In this document: piece after piece, positions 1 through 40,245 of the stretch
Numbering within the stretch: the first letter of the stretch is position 1
Layout: each line of letters starts with the position of its first letter
Source: Cololabis saira
Taxonomy: Eukaryota > Chordata > Actinopteri > Beloniformes > Belonidae
Length of the DNA: 64,000 nucleotides
Assembly: GCF_033807715.1 (NCBI RefSeq)
Contig: NC_084599.1
Span: 30,774,125 to 30,838,124, forward strand
Direction: 5' to 3'
Notes under the pieces: model-generated
Databases searched by the model: none
What the model saw: only the letters and a program-made list of their open reading frames with translations
Told to the model about the DNA's origin: nothing
Position numbers and translations under genes: made by a program

Positions 1-29
1 CAATGTAATTTTGTTTCTTCTCCGTGCAG

Positions 30-1245
30 CATAGAGCACCTCACTCTTGCCAACGTGGAGCACTTCTCTGCAGTAGTTTTTGGTTACATGACCCCTGTCA
101 CAGTTATTGTCAGCACCCCAAACTCTGAGTTCAACCCGCTTCTCCCTGGACTGTCAGGTTTTAGGCACAGTGACCACAAGTTTGAGTGGACCAGAGCAGA
201 ATTCAGATCCTGGTACAGTACAGTGTTTTATTGTTTCATTGTCACACTCTTGGAAATTGCCGTGGGCAGTGTAAAAAATAAAGCGTTAATGCAGAGCATA
301 GTGGCTTAAATGGATGAATTACACTAAAGTAGCACATTATTAATGATTCTTCTTTTAATATTAAGAAATTAACAGTATCTTGTTAATCTTTCTTCCCCCC
401 TCAGGGCTCTGAAGGTGTGTTTGGAGTATGGGTATGAGGTAGAGTTTACTGGTGTTGGAGAAAATATGCAGAGCCAGCAAGACAGAGTTGGTTTCTGCTC
501 CCAGATTGGCGTATTTCATCGGATTGGCGGGAGAGATCACTACAACACATTACCTGGCGATGATGCAGAGGACATTTTCTCATACACACTGGTGAGTATA
601 TAAATGGTTCTTTAATAAAACCGTGCTTCATTTTGGACAGAAGACTCCTTTCATGCCTCACTTGCCTCTCATGTGGTTTGGCACTCAGGGTGTTGTTGTT
701 AGCGGCAGTGTTAAAAGGAACCCTGGCTATTAAGACATGTAGGTCTTAAAAGATAAATGTGGTATCAATTATAACAATGTGATATAAAAAACCTTGTTGA
801 TGTCTTCGTTTTTATAAAATTTGAAAATATAATTTAACTCGTAGGTCGCCATTGTTGTTTACACCGCAATACATTCTGGGTAGTGACGTCAGACGGTGGC
901 CCCTGCTAGCCCCCGTACACTGTTTTGACACCCAGAAACAGATGAAAACACATTGTATATTTTTAAAGCAATTAGATTATTTTATGTGTTTCTAACAACA
1001 TATTTTAGTATAAGAGAACAATTGTGGCTAATTAGGGACTACAAGTCTTAAAAACCAGGGTTCCTGGGCCGCTCGGTGGCGCAGTGGGTTAAGCAGCGGC
1101 TCATATACTGAGGCTACAGTCCTCCTGCAGCGGTCGCAGGTTCGAATCCCGGCCTGCGCACCTTTGCTGCGTGTCGTCCCCATTCTCTCTCTCCACCCCT
1201 TTCCAGTCTGCATCTTCAATAAAGGGCCACTAGAGCCCAAAAAAA

Positions 1246-1288
<43 letters not shown>

Positions 1289-4200
1289 AGGGTTCCTTTT
1301 AAGGCATACTGTAATAATGAGTTGAATAATTTTTTGGGTGAGTCCAATGCACGGTATATGAGGTTGCTAAATCTTTGAAAAGAACTGTCTTTCTATCAGT
1401 TTTAGGAAGTAAGCCCTAAATAAAGCTCAGCAATAATAAAAATGTAAGAGTTTCCTTCCTAATGAGAGCTTCCTAGAATTCCCAGTCAAAACTAGGTACA
1501 CAGTCCTATCCTGTCATTTGAAATGTGCAGATGTGTCTGAGTTTTTGACTGGTTCTGTCTACTATGGTCGCTTGATGCTGTGGTGCCGGAAAATGCTCAG
1601 CCAGCTGTCTCATATTTAGTAGGGCTGTCAATCGATTACATTTTTTTGATCGCCATTAATTGAATGATTTTCATTGTTTATTAAGCTCACAATTTTATTA
1701 AATGTTCTGTTTACATCAAAAATATATTTTTAAATTGCAATAATACCGGAGCAGACATATTATCCTTGTTTTTAAACAAGTAGTGGTTGTTGTATGGTTT
1801 GTCAAAAACGTCCTGAAAGTCTAGAGAGGGCACATTTTGGCCTAACAAGCAACAACTGATGATCTGAGTAATCCTGACACAGAATAATCTCCAATTAAAC
1901 ATACCCTTTAGTGAAGCAGTTTTTAATAAAAATATTTAAGTCTGGTTAAAAAAACTGCTTTGGATTGTATTGTTTAAATTCACACCCATGAAGTCCAAAG
2001 GGGGTTATGTTTTTTTTTTTTTTTTTTTTTAACCACATCAGACAAGTTTATCCAAAGACGTACATTAATTTTACAGTTACATCCCTTCTTGTTTCTCCAG
2101 AGTACAGGTTGACCCGAGGGTAATTTTCCTGGAATGTGTTAATCTGTTAAATATAATAGTGCCATTAAACAGAATTTGCTTTGGTTCCCTAAAATGTGGT
2201 TAAAGTTGCCGTTGCAATCCATGTTTGAGACTCCTGGTTCTGATTTCTTGATTTGTATTGATCTCTTTCAGCTATATACTATAAACTACCCCAGCCTGCA
2301 CGACAACAACACCTTACGTAAAGTCCTCGTGGGTGAAGTGATTTACTGGGCAGAGCAGATAAAGAATAGGTGGATGGAGGAGAAGACTGGAGAGAGAAGC
2401 TGTGCTTTTAGTCTTTGTGAAGCCGTACGAGGACTGCAGGAATTACACATGGAACCACACGAGGAGCTGAAAGCTACAGGTGAATAATATCAGATAAAAA
2501 AACATTGGTTTTAGAGATTCACCAATCCACTATTTTTGTGTATTGATCCAATACTGGTATATATCCTATGATAACCAATACTAATTCTGATGTCGACAGA
2601 GATTGTTTTTGTTTGGTTTTTTAAAATTAATATTTGCAATAAAAATGTAAAAACTGCATGAAGAATGCACAACTACCTTATCCAACTTTTCTGATAAGTG
2701 AAAAACATGAATACATCACTTAAACATGATAAATAAGTAGAACTCTTTCAAGGATAAAGACTTAAAAACAATTTAAATCCAAATACAAACCCTTGATTGG
2801 TATCAGCATTCGATTCTTGATTAAGGAATTATCTCAGTATCAGTTTCTAGTATTTATACAGATTTAGATTGGTTCCATCTAGGGCTGGGCGATATGGACC
2901 AAAAGTCATATCTCGATATTTTCTAGCTGAATGGCGATACTCGATATATATCTCGATATTTTTTCTGTGCCATAATTGGGGTTTCCCCCAAATGATTATA
3001 GCATAGCATCTCTGTTAGCTTCATTTTTTTCTGAGGCAAACCCTTAAAAAAACAGTCAGTTTTAATACAAAGCCTCGTGCCAAATGTCACACAGGTTCCT
3101 TTATTAACAGAGGTCTGCACAATATCAAAATGTATAAAACAAATGAAATAAAAATAAACTGCCTGCATATATAGAATAAAAATGCTTCTTGAATAAAATA
3201 AAACAAATATCCCTTTCCTGCATAACAATTAAATTAAAATACCCTGTGCAATTAATACAATGTAGACAGTAACAGGCAGACTTTTCCACTGAGGTTGACA
3301 GTTGTGCAAATAACAAAACATTTGTGCAAATCTCAAATAAAACATTCAAGTCAATTTGTCACAAAATAAGCTATATCAAAATCATAAAAAAATAAATGTA
3401 AAAAAAATGTATTTATTTATTTATTTTTTTAAATCGATATAAACGATATTGTCTCGTACCGTATCGTTTGAAAATATATCGATATATATTAAAATCTCGA
3501 TATATATTGCCCAGCCTTAGTTCCATCCTTATTTGTCAGTATGCTCAATTTATCATGGAGGGGGGAAGTATCCATTTCTCTTTAATGCATAAAACATTTT
3601 ATGGACAGCGTGTGCAGATGAGATGGAGGGTCCGGTGAATCAGTGTAAAGGAGGTGTGTATGACGAGAAGGAAGACAAGTGGGATGAGATGCCATGGCCA
3701 AAAAGCCCAGAACAGCAGGATTCTTGTGCAGTGAACAGGTGCGTTTTCTCAGTAATGATGGAGAGGATTCATAGCACCATGCGACGGAGATCACAAACTC
3801 TGTAGAAGTTTAATCTCAGTACCAGTGTTGATCTGAAATCCTCTCACCACACTGGACTCTCGATTCCTGAATGAGACCGTCACATAGGCCTGTGTTGAAA
3901 AAAAAATCGATTTCCCAATTCTAAATCGATTTTCATCTTAATTCCTAAAAATCGATTCATATGTCTAAAGATTTTTTTTTTTTCCTTTTATTTATTTATG
4001 TATTTTTTTTTTCATCATTAAATTACAACTTTTGGTTATTTTTTTGTTTATCCCCAAAAAAGGAATCTTTTGTTGGACACGAGAATAACTGGTGCCATGT
4101 TTTTGCCTTTAAATATGTTTAAAGTTATGAAAACATTCAAGTTTTGGTTATAATTGCATAAATTGTCTATATTTCATTACTTTATATACTGTCTTGGGGT

Positions 4201-6318
4201 TACATTTGCAAAAAATGCTAAAAAAAACCAAATGCTCAAAAATTAAAAACCAAAATAGACCGAAAATGGAACAAATAAAAACGGAATGTGGGAAAAAATA
4301 AAACCGATTTCATCCGTCTCTGTTTCCTCCCTGGATCTGTTTGATAATTCTGACCCACATGATGTTTCTGAAAGCAGTTCTATCAGCATTCTGGGAGCTG
4401 ATTGGGCCTTACAGCATCATTAGCTGCAATACTTGCTGTTTAATCTCAATATAATACTAGTAGTAATATTTTGCATAACTACAGTCATAATTAATGCAAC
4501 AGCTCAAAAAACAGTTTTAATAACACTAACCCAAATCGATATCGGAATCGAATCAAATCTTGATAATCGATTCTGAATCGGAATCGAATCGATTCTTGAC
4601 ATTTGAATCGATCCCCAGCCCTACCGTCACACATGTTTTTTACAGATAACTCTTGTTTTGCTGGATTTAATGACAATGTTTTTCCTGGCAGATGTGTTTT
4701 TGTCCCATTATCTGCGCTGTGGTCCTGCTGCCCCAAAGTCAGTGAACTGAGTGGAAGTGTTAATAATCTACAACATCTCCTGATGGATGAGCCTGACGTT
4801 AAGCTAAGTCAGGATGGCTGTGCTGTACTTGTAAAGGTCCAGGAACAAGGTACTCTTTTATCAGTTTTGTGTCTTTTATTACATTGTCTATGGGTCCCAC
4901 TGTGTTGTTGCTCCTGAACTTACAACTGCCTTTGACACTGATTTGAACTTTGACGAAGACAAGAGTGCAGCTGATGATCTCATATAAACTGGCCAGTAAA
5001 TGTGCAGTAGCAATGTCTGCCCTGCAGATGTCATAATTCTGGCTATTTCTCCTGCAATAATGACCCAGTTTTGGTACACGGAGTCACCACTTGAGGTGTG
5101 GTAGAACTGAATCCAAGAGAGAGGCATTTCCTCAGCAATAAACCCAACATGTCACTTATTTAGATTAAATTAGTTGTGTTACCTGTTTGCATTTTAGTGT
5201 TGAGGTTGCAAATTGCATTCATTTTCTCAAATTGTCTCCTAAAATTACAAATATGACCAGAAATATAGCCATAATGCTGTAAGGCTACTTAAAGAGAGGT
5301 ATTCACTGTTGTAAAACTGTGCCGCTTTGATGGTAAAGTTCAGTTACCTTCCCGTCAAGTTTTTTAGGACAGGCACACACTCCTTAGCTTTTGCAGCAGG
5401 ATTTGAAATTGACAAAACTATCAATGACAGCAGTGGAGATGAGAGCTTACTTCACCTCAACAGGTTAAAAACAATAACTTGAGTACAAATTAATGTCAAA
5501 TTATTTTATTTCTAAGGTGTTAACTATGTATAAATATCTCACTGATTGCAAAGATCTTAAACTGTAAATCCCAAATTCCAATTACCGTATTTTCTGGACT
5601 ATAGGCCGCTACTTTTTCATCGGTTTTGAACCATGCGGCTTATACAAAGGTGCGGCTATTCTGTGGATTTTTCTTCCACCGCTCGGGGCGCTCTAACCGG
5701 AATTAGAACCAAAACTAAGACAAATTTAATGCGAAAAAGAATACGCTACTTCTTCTTTAGCAGATAGAAGTAGGTAGAAGCAGATTTCAAACAGATAAAT
5801 AGATAAATAAATACTGGTTATTTTCTCTTGGTTCTGTCCCGTTTTAATCAGCAAAGTTGCTGCCGTGTTAAAAGACACTGTTAGGAAAGATCTATTTAGG
5901 TACAAACATGTACATCATTTTACAGTTCAAAATCCTTCTGTACATGTAGTAAATATCTAATCTAACATAAATATCTGTGGCTTGCATATCTTTTTTTTTT
6001 TTATAAATAGAGCGGGTGCGGCTTATATGCAGGTGCAGCTTGTAGTCCAGAAAATACGGTACCTTTTTTTTTTTTTAAATGTCATTGCCAGTACACCAGT
6101 GGGAGTAAAGCAGGTTCCTTCTTTCTTTAAGCTTATATCATTACACTGAAACAGTGCACTATATCCCAACTGTAAGTTTTATTCGTTTTTCTGATTGTTT
6201 AGTGTGGTCAGATAGAGAAGCAGAGGTTTACGGGGATTTGGACGACAGTGGATACACAGAAGCCAGCCAGTGTTCCCACAGTGTTGAGCAAGAGGAAAAC
6301 TGGGAGACAAATTATTGA
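30..6318 (+). CDS. henmt1: henmt1, small RNA 2'-O-methyltransferase (3' part, seven exons)
   Basis: HENMT1 2'-O-methylates the 3' end of piRNAs in germ cells, an S-adenosylmethionine-dependent, metal-assisted reaction. Coding exons read directly: 30-212, 405-591, 2272-2479, 3618-3738, 4692-4849 and 6203-6318 (stop TGA 6316-6318), all with AG/GT borders and continuous frame. The first exon starts inside the family ExxEH metal motif (I-E-H-L) and carries STPNSEFNP and DHKFEWTR, whose His is another metal ligand; the next has EFTGVG and [10 protein letters not shown], typical of the end of the catalytic fold. The last exons encode a poorly conserved acidic C-terminus ([18 protein letters not shown]), as in vertebrate orthologues. 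The SAM-binding N-terminal exons lie left of the window. It converges with fam102b; AATAAA at 6560-6565 is the likely polyadenylation signal. Identity is firm; the exact C-terminal end is inferred from splice phase. Six exons are listed; an additional short one cannot be excluded. Confidence 0.93.
715..1298. mobile_element. TTAA-flanked MITE split by a SINE
   Basis: Terminal inverted repeats AAGGAACCCTGG (715-726) and CCAGGGTTCCTT (1287-1298), each extended by related sequence, are flanked by TTAA at 711-714 and 1299-1302. A TTAA target is typical of piggyBac-type elements; the family assignment is inference. There is no coding capacity. A SINE sits next to its right end. Confidence 0.6.
1066..1282 (+). 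mobile_element. tRNA-derived SINE with poly(A) tail
   Basis: The head carries a Pol III A-box-like segment (GTGGCGCAGTGG) and a B box (GGTTCGAATCC), followed by a short body and a long A tract. A perfect 15-bp target duplication (AAAACCAGGGTTCCT) flanks it at 1051-1065 and 1283-1297, so the insertion hit the right end of the TTAA-flanked MITE. The intact duplication suggests a fairly young insertion. Confidence 0.88.
1303..2271. other. henmt1 intron remainder
   Basis: AT-rich intron. At 1619 a truncated hAT-like left end (TAGGGCTGTCAATCGATTA) appears with no matching right end, and a poly(T) run lies near 2010-2030. Nothing else was recognised. Confidence 0.5.
2880..3519 (-). mobile_element. 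hAT-type non-autonomous element, GGGCGATAT family, copy 1
   Basis: Termini TAGGGCTGGGCGATAT and ATATTGCCCAGCCTTA form inverted repeats; the 8-bp duplication GTTCCATC is at 2872-2879 and 3520-3527. The 640-bp body holds only a meaningless open frame shared with copy 2 at 24575, which is inverted relative to this one. An 8-bp duplication indicates hAT-type transposition. It lies in a henmt1 intron. Confidence 0.85.
3885..4623 (+). mobile_element. hAT-type element, AGGCCTGTG...CCCAGCCCTA family, copy 1
   Basis: Runs from TAGGCCTGTGTTGAAAAA to ATCGATCCCCAGCCCTA, with the perfect 8-bp duplication CCGTCACA at 3877-3884 and 4624-4631. Ends are rich in ATCGATT motifs. No transposase is present. Three more copies occur at 17624, 31089 and 45829. 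Confidence 0.87.
5583..6061. mobile_element. TIR element, TACCGTATTTTCTGGACTA family
   Basis: Inverted ends TACCGTATTTTCTGGACTA and TAGTCCAGAAAATACGGTA enclose a 479-bp body with a second inner inverted repeat (TGCGGCTTATA and its complement). A non-autonomous DNA transposon in the last henmt1 intron; the target duplication is unclear, so superfamily is left open. Confidence 0.7.
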
Positions 6319-6559
6319 TCTGGAGGATTCAGCTTTGTTGGCTGGACAAGTAGGTGATGTGTTTGATGTGTCTACTGAAGAGGAAATCAACAGTGTTACC
6401 TCCGCACAGTATGGCTTATATTATAGGATGCCTGCCAGCTTTAAATTTGGCATGTGCTGCTTATGTTGGACAATTTTCTGAAGAAAAATTGAACACTGGC
6501 TCCTAAAATATGAGAGCACAGAACAAAGATGACTTAAACAGTTTACATGTAAATGGTAC

Positions 6560-6565
6560 AATAAA
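6560..6565 (+). other. Polyadenylation signal, probably henmt1
   Basis: An AATAAA hexamer lies about 240 bp after the henmt1 stop codon, before the reverse-complement hexamers assigned to fam102b. This fits a short 3'UTR. Confidence 0.6.
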
Positions 6566-6593
6566 CCTCTACATCAGAGAAAATGTCAGAATT

Positions 6594-9237
6594 TTTATTT
6601 TTGCACATTATGGACACTTAAAAAAAGAGGTATTTTAAACAGTTTTATTAAACAGTGCCAGGTAGACATTTTATGTATCCAGTACATTTGTTAGGGAAGC
6701 AAATATTGGTCAAAAGAACACGTCTGTAACAGAGAACACTTGACAGTGTCAGAACAGCACAGAACATCACTTTACAAGAGAATACAGTTTTATATAGACG
6801 ACAGCTTCACAGAAGAGAAAAAAAGCAACCATGTTTGTAACAACATGTTAGATACCAAGATGAACATACCTGTGTCACACAGGTAAAACAAGTGATTTTC
6901 ATTCCAAAAGACTCCACCCCCCCACACATTCACACACAGACACACACACAAATACTGATTTAGACATTTGGAAGCCAAAAAAAAAATAAAATTCCCCCCA
7001 AAAGAATCATACAATTAATTCCAAACTGTTGTGCAAAGACACTTTTCCTCAGACAATAGCATGTTTATCAAAAATATGGCACATCAGCAATGAAATATTA
7101 AAGAAACCCAAATATTTTTTGAACAGACAATTTCCAAAACAATACATAAAAAAAAAAAGAGACAAACATATTGAAAGCACTGAGTAACTTTTTACATTGA
7201 CATGTGCAGATTTCTGCTTTTAATGAGAAGTACCAGAAATTGTTCTTATGACATGGAAAAGAGGTTAAGAGATGGAACCATGTCAAATTAAGAGAAAGGA
7301 AAAAAAAAGACAAAAAAACCAAACCCCAAACAAAACACATTAAGAATATGAAGAGGAAATTTGCCAAAGCCATTACCATTAGATGGACATCATAATCATG
7401 CAGAAAATGCCAACATAAAACGGAGAACACTGACGTATAGTTAAAACACCACAAACTCACTTGTGCAGATACTGATGTAAGATGTTTATAGTTTCTGGAT
7501 GATGCAGTTTTCCTATCCTTAATGTCGACCTTTAACAGATGAGTAAAGATGCCATTTAGTCTGTTTTTACTAGTTAGAAAAAATGCCTGAAGTTCTCTCT
7601 AAATGTTATCCTCACAGGCCACCAGGTAATAATGTGCTGCGTACCTCAGCAATTTGTTCCAATACACCCTCCTAAAAGGCTAGAAATGTTCATTAGGAGT
7701 GTGTTTGAGGATTTAAAAACTCAGCTTATTTATTAGTTGCAATATGCATAAATCTATCTGGATGCTTGAGATAATGAAGGGCAGCCCTTAGTTCCAACCC
7801 TTTGACTTGAAGCTACAACAAATACACATAAACTACTGGTATATCATAATGGACCTTGATAAATAATAGTTCTGTTGAATCATTTCTTGGGAGCAGACCA
7901 CTTTACTAGTACTCAATCTTTCCTGTCATAATGCAAACAAGCTGCAGATTATGGATCAGATGCAGATAAGTCAAACTTTTGATGCGTCTTCTTACTGATG
8001 TAAGGCTCCCCAATCAGCAAGCTAGCTCTCAGTGAATGAAAAACAGGTGAAAAGCATAGACACACAACAGGTATACATCCTTTTAGAGTGTAAATTCATT
8101 TTGACATTGCCCTACAATGTCAAAATTAATCAACATATCGCCCACCTGTTTGGAATATATTGCTCTATTAAAAACAAAGCAGGGATTTACAACAAAAGTA
8201 AATCACCCTAAAACAAATACAGACTAGAGAGGTTATAGCTACTTATTCTTGCATGTCCTGAATGGATTTGGCTACTGTCTAATTAAGAAATGTGACAGGA
8301 TGTGATGGAAGATACCAATTAAGGCAAAACAGGTTAGACTAGTTGTGGTTTCACCAGTGTAGATTTCCTGTTGTCTGGTAGTGTACAAAATAGAATGTAG
8401 TTACTGTGGTTGGATCGTCATTTTGCTTCATTTTCCTTTTTCCTGAAACTAAATATTAGCTGTTTTAACCGAAATCGTACATTTCTTCAGCATTACATTT
8501 GTTTATATGGTAAGGCAAATGTCAAGTACATTGAAAATAAGAGGAAAAGCAAAAGAACATACAAAAGAACTCACAGTCCATATTAACAGCTCTGTGTAGT
8601 AAAATGGTCTCACTTTTTAAAAACACCATCTGAGTACCAACATAATCTTTTTAGCAGCTAACGGGAGAATTTTAAATGGAACATCCTGTTTGAAAAGGAA
8701 GTCCGAAACAAACACAGACCAAGGAATGTATTAAGCACTTAACAGTATTGGTTGTTTTTTATTTATTTTTTATTCCTACTAAGATCTTATCCATCTGCCA
8801 TCTACAGAGAAGTTAATTTTGTGAACCCAGATTCTGTAAAAATGTTTATCCGGGTGGAGTTTTCATAGTTTTTCTGCACCCAGACAGAGCAGACTGTTTG
8901 GGCTCAGAAAGCCAAACTTAATGCATCTTGATAAATTTTGGTATGATCTGATTTAATCTTTCCTTTTTTTGTGTGGTCTGCAGCGGCATGTCTGAACATA
9001 GACAAAATCTGTTTACATTTTTGTTCTGATAAATGTCAGTGCAGCCACAGTGCTGTGTAAGCAGACGTGAACACGAGAGCACTATTGTCATGTTAACGGT
9101 TCAGCGCGATCTGAATTGACACACTGTGCATCAGTTACTGTGTGTGCTGTAGGAATGCAGGCAGAGGTGGAAACAGACTTGTTTCTTTTTAGTTTTAGAC
9201 GCAATTACTGTCAGTCCATGGCTGAGAGGCTGCAGGT
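6594..9237 (-). other. Probable long 3'UTR of fam102b
   Basis: About 2.6 kb after the fam102b stop codon has no exon and, unlike all surrounding introns, no recognisable transposon or LINE tail. Reverse-complement AATAAA hexamers at 6594-6599 and 6644-6649 could end the transcript, within about 100 bp of the henmt1 signal. Calling it a 3'UTR is an inference from position, low repeat content and terminal hexamers. Confidence 0.55.
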
Positions 9238-37431
<28,194 letters not shown>

Positions 37432-37513
37432 TTAGGAGCTGTCACAATAAGAGCACGGAGCACAACACAGCCTCAAAGCTGTTTTCATTGGTACCTTGAA
37501 AATAAATATACAC

Positions 37514-38518
37514 GGTACTCGAGTTGAGGGGGGATGGCATGCCCCCTGAAATAAAAACGGTCAAAATCATCCCCCCTGTAAAACTGCCATCCCCCCTTTC
37601 CATCCCTTATGTCATTTCATCAATGAATGTGGTTTTACTGCTATTTCCACATTTAGAGTCATCACCAGAAAAATAACACCAGCATCTAAAATGTAATTTT
37701 CTGAAGGGGATGTGTAACTTCATGAGCTGATAACTATGATACAGCTGCCACTCAGGAAGGGTTATCATCAGTACTCGAGTTGAGGGGGGATGAGGGGGGA
37801 TGCCATCCCCCCTGAAATAAAAACGGTTAAAATCATCCCCACTTTCCATCCCTTATGTCATTTCATCAATGAATGTGGTTTTACTGCTATTTCCACATTT
37901 AGAGTCATCACCAGAAAAATAACACCAGGAAAATAACTTATTTGACAATTTTCACCTGTTTCAAGTACATTTTCACTTGAAATAAGTAGGAAAATCTGTC
38001 AATGGGACAAGATTTATCTTCTCATTACAAGCAATACAATTTTGTTCCACATGCAGATTTTTCTACTTATTTTAGGTGAAAATCTACTTGAAACAGGTGG
38101 AAATTGTTGTTTTTTCCAGTGATGAGTCTTGTTTTAAGTGTAATGAGATTTTTTTTACTAAAATTAGACATTTTAACTAATAACTAGAAATAAGACAAAT
38201 ATTCTTGTTAAGATTTTGAGGTTTTGCAGTGATCCATTTTACTTATCCTGTGAAGGACAGAGTCATATTGATAAGTTCAGAAAACTGTTTTTTATTGTTG
38301 TGTTTTGATGTATTTGATGTAAACCCAGTGGATATTTAAAGCTTACAGAAGGCTGCATTTAACTGCTGCTATGTCATTCCTGCAGTATTTCTGCAGGTGT
38401 TTTGGTCAGTGCTATTATTTGTAATATATTATATTATTTGTAATCAGCACAAATTATCTGTCCCCATATTATAAAATCCATCATCCCCCCTGATTTTCTT
38501 TTACAACTCGAGTACTGA
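37514..38518 (+). mobile_element. CAGTACTCGAGTTG hAT element copy B, with partial duplicate head
   Basis: A full copy runs from CAGTACTCGAGTTGAGG (about 37772) to CAACTCGAGTACTG (38518). In front is a truncated second head (37514-37682), then about 88 bp (37683-37771) matching, inverted, the arm of the carrier element at 41794-43348. The left flank GTTATCAT is the reverse complement of the duplication ATGATAAC around the copy at 41874, so both copies derive from the same insertion event. Confidence 0.75.
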
Positions 38519-38639
38519 ATATACAGGTAGATGCAAAGGTTATATTGCTTATATGAAAGGTGATGTTGGATTGTAGTGGAAGGTTGGCATTTAACTTTAA
38601 AAAAGAAAAGAAAAATGAAAAACAGAATTTGATTTACAT

Positions 38640-39136
38640 TGTTTTTGTTTTTCTTATTCTCCTTATTCTGCTCCTCACCAGTGGAACAAACTTCCTGTAG
38701 ACCTGAGGTCTGCTCCAACTGTCAGCTCCTATAAATCAGACCTAAAAACATTACTGTTTACTGAAGCGTACTCCTTAATTAAATACTTACCTGCTGTACT
38801 CTACTGCCCTTACTTTTTAACAACTTGTGTTTTTTATTATTTTACCTCTTTTCTTATAATTTTATTTCATTTATTTGTTATTTTAAGCATACTCTTAAAT
38901 TAAATACTTTCTGAAAATCGCGAATGAGATGTGTACCTGCGGTACTCTACTGCCCTTAGTTTTCAGCAACTTGTGCTTTTTATTATTTTATCTTCTTTTC
39001 TCATGATTTTATTTCATTTTATTTGTTATTTACTGTCTAATTGTGTCTTGCCGCTTTTAATGTCGATGTAAAGCACTTTGAATTACCTTGTGTTGAAATA
39101 ATGTGTTGAAATAAATAAACTTGCCTTGCCTTGCCT
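38640..39136 (+). mobile_element. LINE 3' end with RT C-terminus and TGCCTTGCC tail
   Basis: At about 38676-38760 the frame gives S-P-V-E-Q-T-S-C-R-P-E, a shifted form of the W-N-x-L-P region, followed by Y-K-S-D-L-K-T-L-L-F. The 3' region contains a tandem duplication of about 175 bp (CTGTACTCTACTGCCCTTA and CGGTACTCTACTGCCCTTA) and ends in GTAAAGCACTTTGAATTACC and a TTGCC repeat. Confidence 0.65.
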
Positions 39137-40237
39137 ATATGAATGTTGGATTGTATTTGGAAAGGTGGCAAAGGTTTATTGAAGTGGAAGGTTGGCATTT
39201 AACTTAAAAAAAAGAAAATAAAATAAAAGCAGGATTTGATGTATATTATTTTTGTTTTTCTTATTACTTTTTAGGTTGTTAAGTTTACTGATATACTGTA
39301 TGTTTTATGTTATAATGATGTCTGGTGTGTGTTTGTGTTCCTGTTAATTGTTTTGGTTAGTTTCAATGTTATTTACCGTGTTTAAGCGTGTTTGTTTTTC
39401 GTTGTTGTTGTTTTGTTTTTGTTTTTAACTGTTTTGTTCATTGGTGCTTCATGTTATGTTGTTTTTGTTAAAATAAAAAAAAGAAATAATGCCAAACCCA
39501 TAGTATTGTCCAAAAGTATTTTTAAAAAAGGTTCTCATATCTTTATTACAGGTATTGTTTTGACTTTCTGACAAGTGGGACATGTATTTTACCAAATATT
39601 TAGATTTAGTGTCTCGCTATCCTCTTTCTTAAATTAAAGCAAAAGAACACAGGAGGGGAGGTAGGGGTCCATATTTTAATTTGATAGTTTTTATTTCGAA
39701 CGTAAGCACAAAAAATGTAAAAAAATAAAACAGCAGAACAATAAATCAATAACACAAAAAAGAACGATAATAATCACAAGACGAGAATTAATAAATATAG
39801 TAAATGTGTTAGGCTCGAAAAATCGAAAAAAATCAGTGTTTTAAATCAGTGTCATGGCAAGTTTTGTTCTGCGTCTGCTTTTACTTTGAAAGTAAGAAGC
39901 GAGTAAACGGATACAGGACGACAGCTGATTGCAGCTTCACGGTGGGTTTAAATAAAGCCCGCCCCCCTCACTATCGCCCCCTGGCGGCCAGTCAGGAACC
40001 AGGAACACTGATTGACCAGATTACAGAAAAGTGGTAACAGCTGTATTTATGCAACATGTGTCGCCACCTAGTGGTAGGTTGGAGGCAGAGCAAGAATGAC
40101 TACAAATATAAAATCCTGCAATTAAATTGGTGATAAATGCTGTTGGTATTTCTGAGAAAATCAAATTCGTCTTATTACCAGAATCCCCATTTTTTATTAC
40201 CTCCCACATGGGATGAGGAAATTAAATTCAGATATAG
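39137..40237. other. Between fam102b and slc25a24, no gene recognised
   Basis: AT-rich spacer with G/T-rich runs near 39400 and no convincing exon or promoter motif. Confidence 0.4.
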
Positions 40238-40245
40238 GCTACAGA

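Noticed and set aside
1071..1170. Possible tRNA gene
   Set aside because: It has A and B box-like sequences, but the 15-bp duplication, extra body and poly(A) tail show a SINE, and no cloverleaf is complete.
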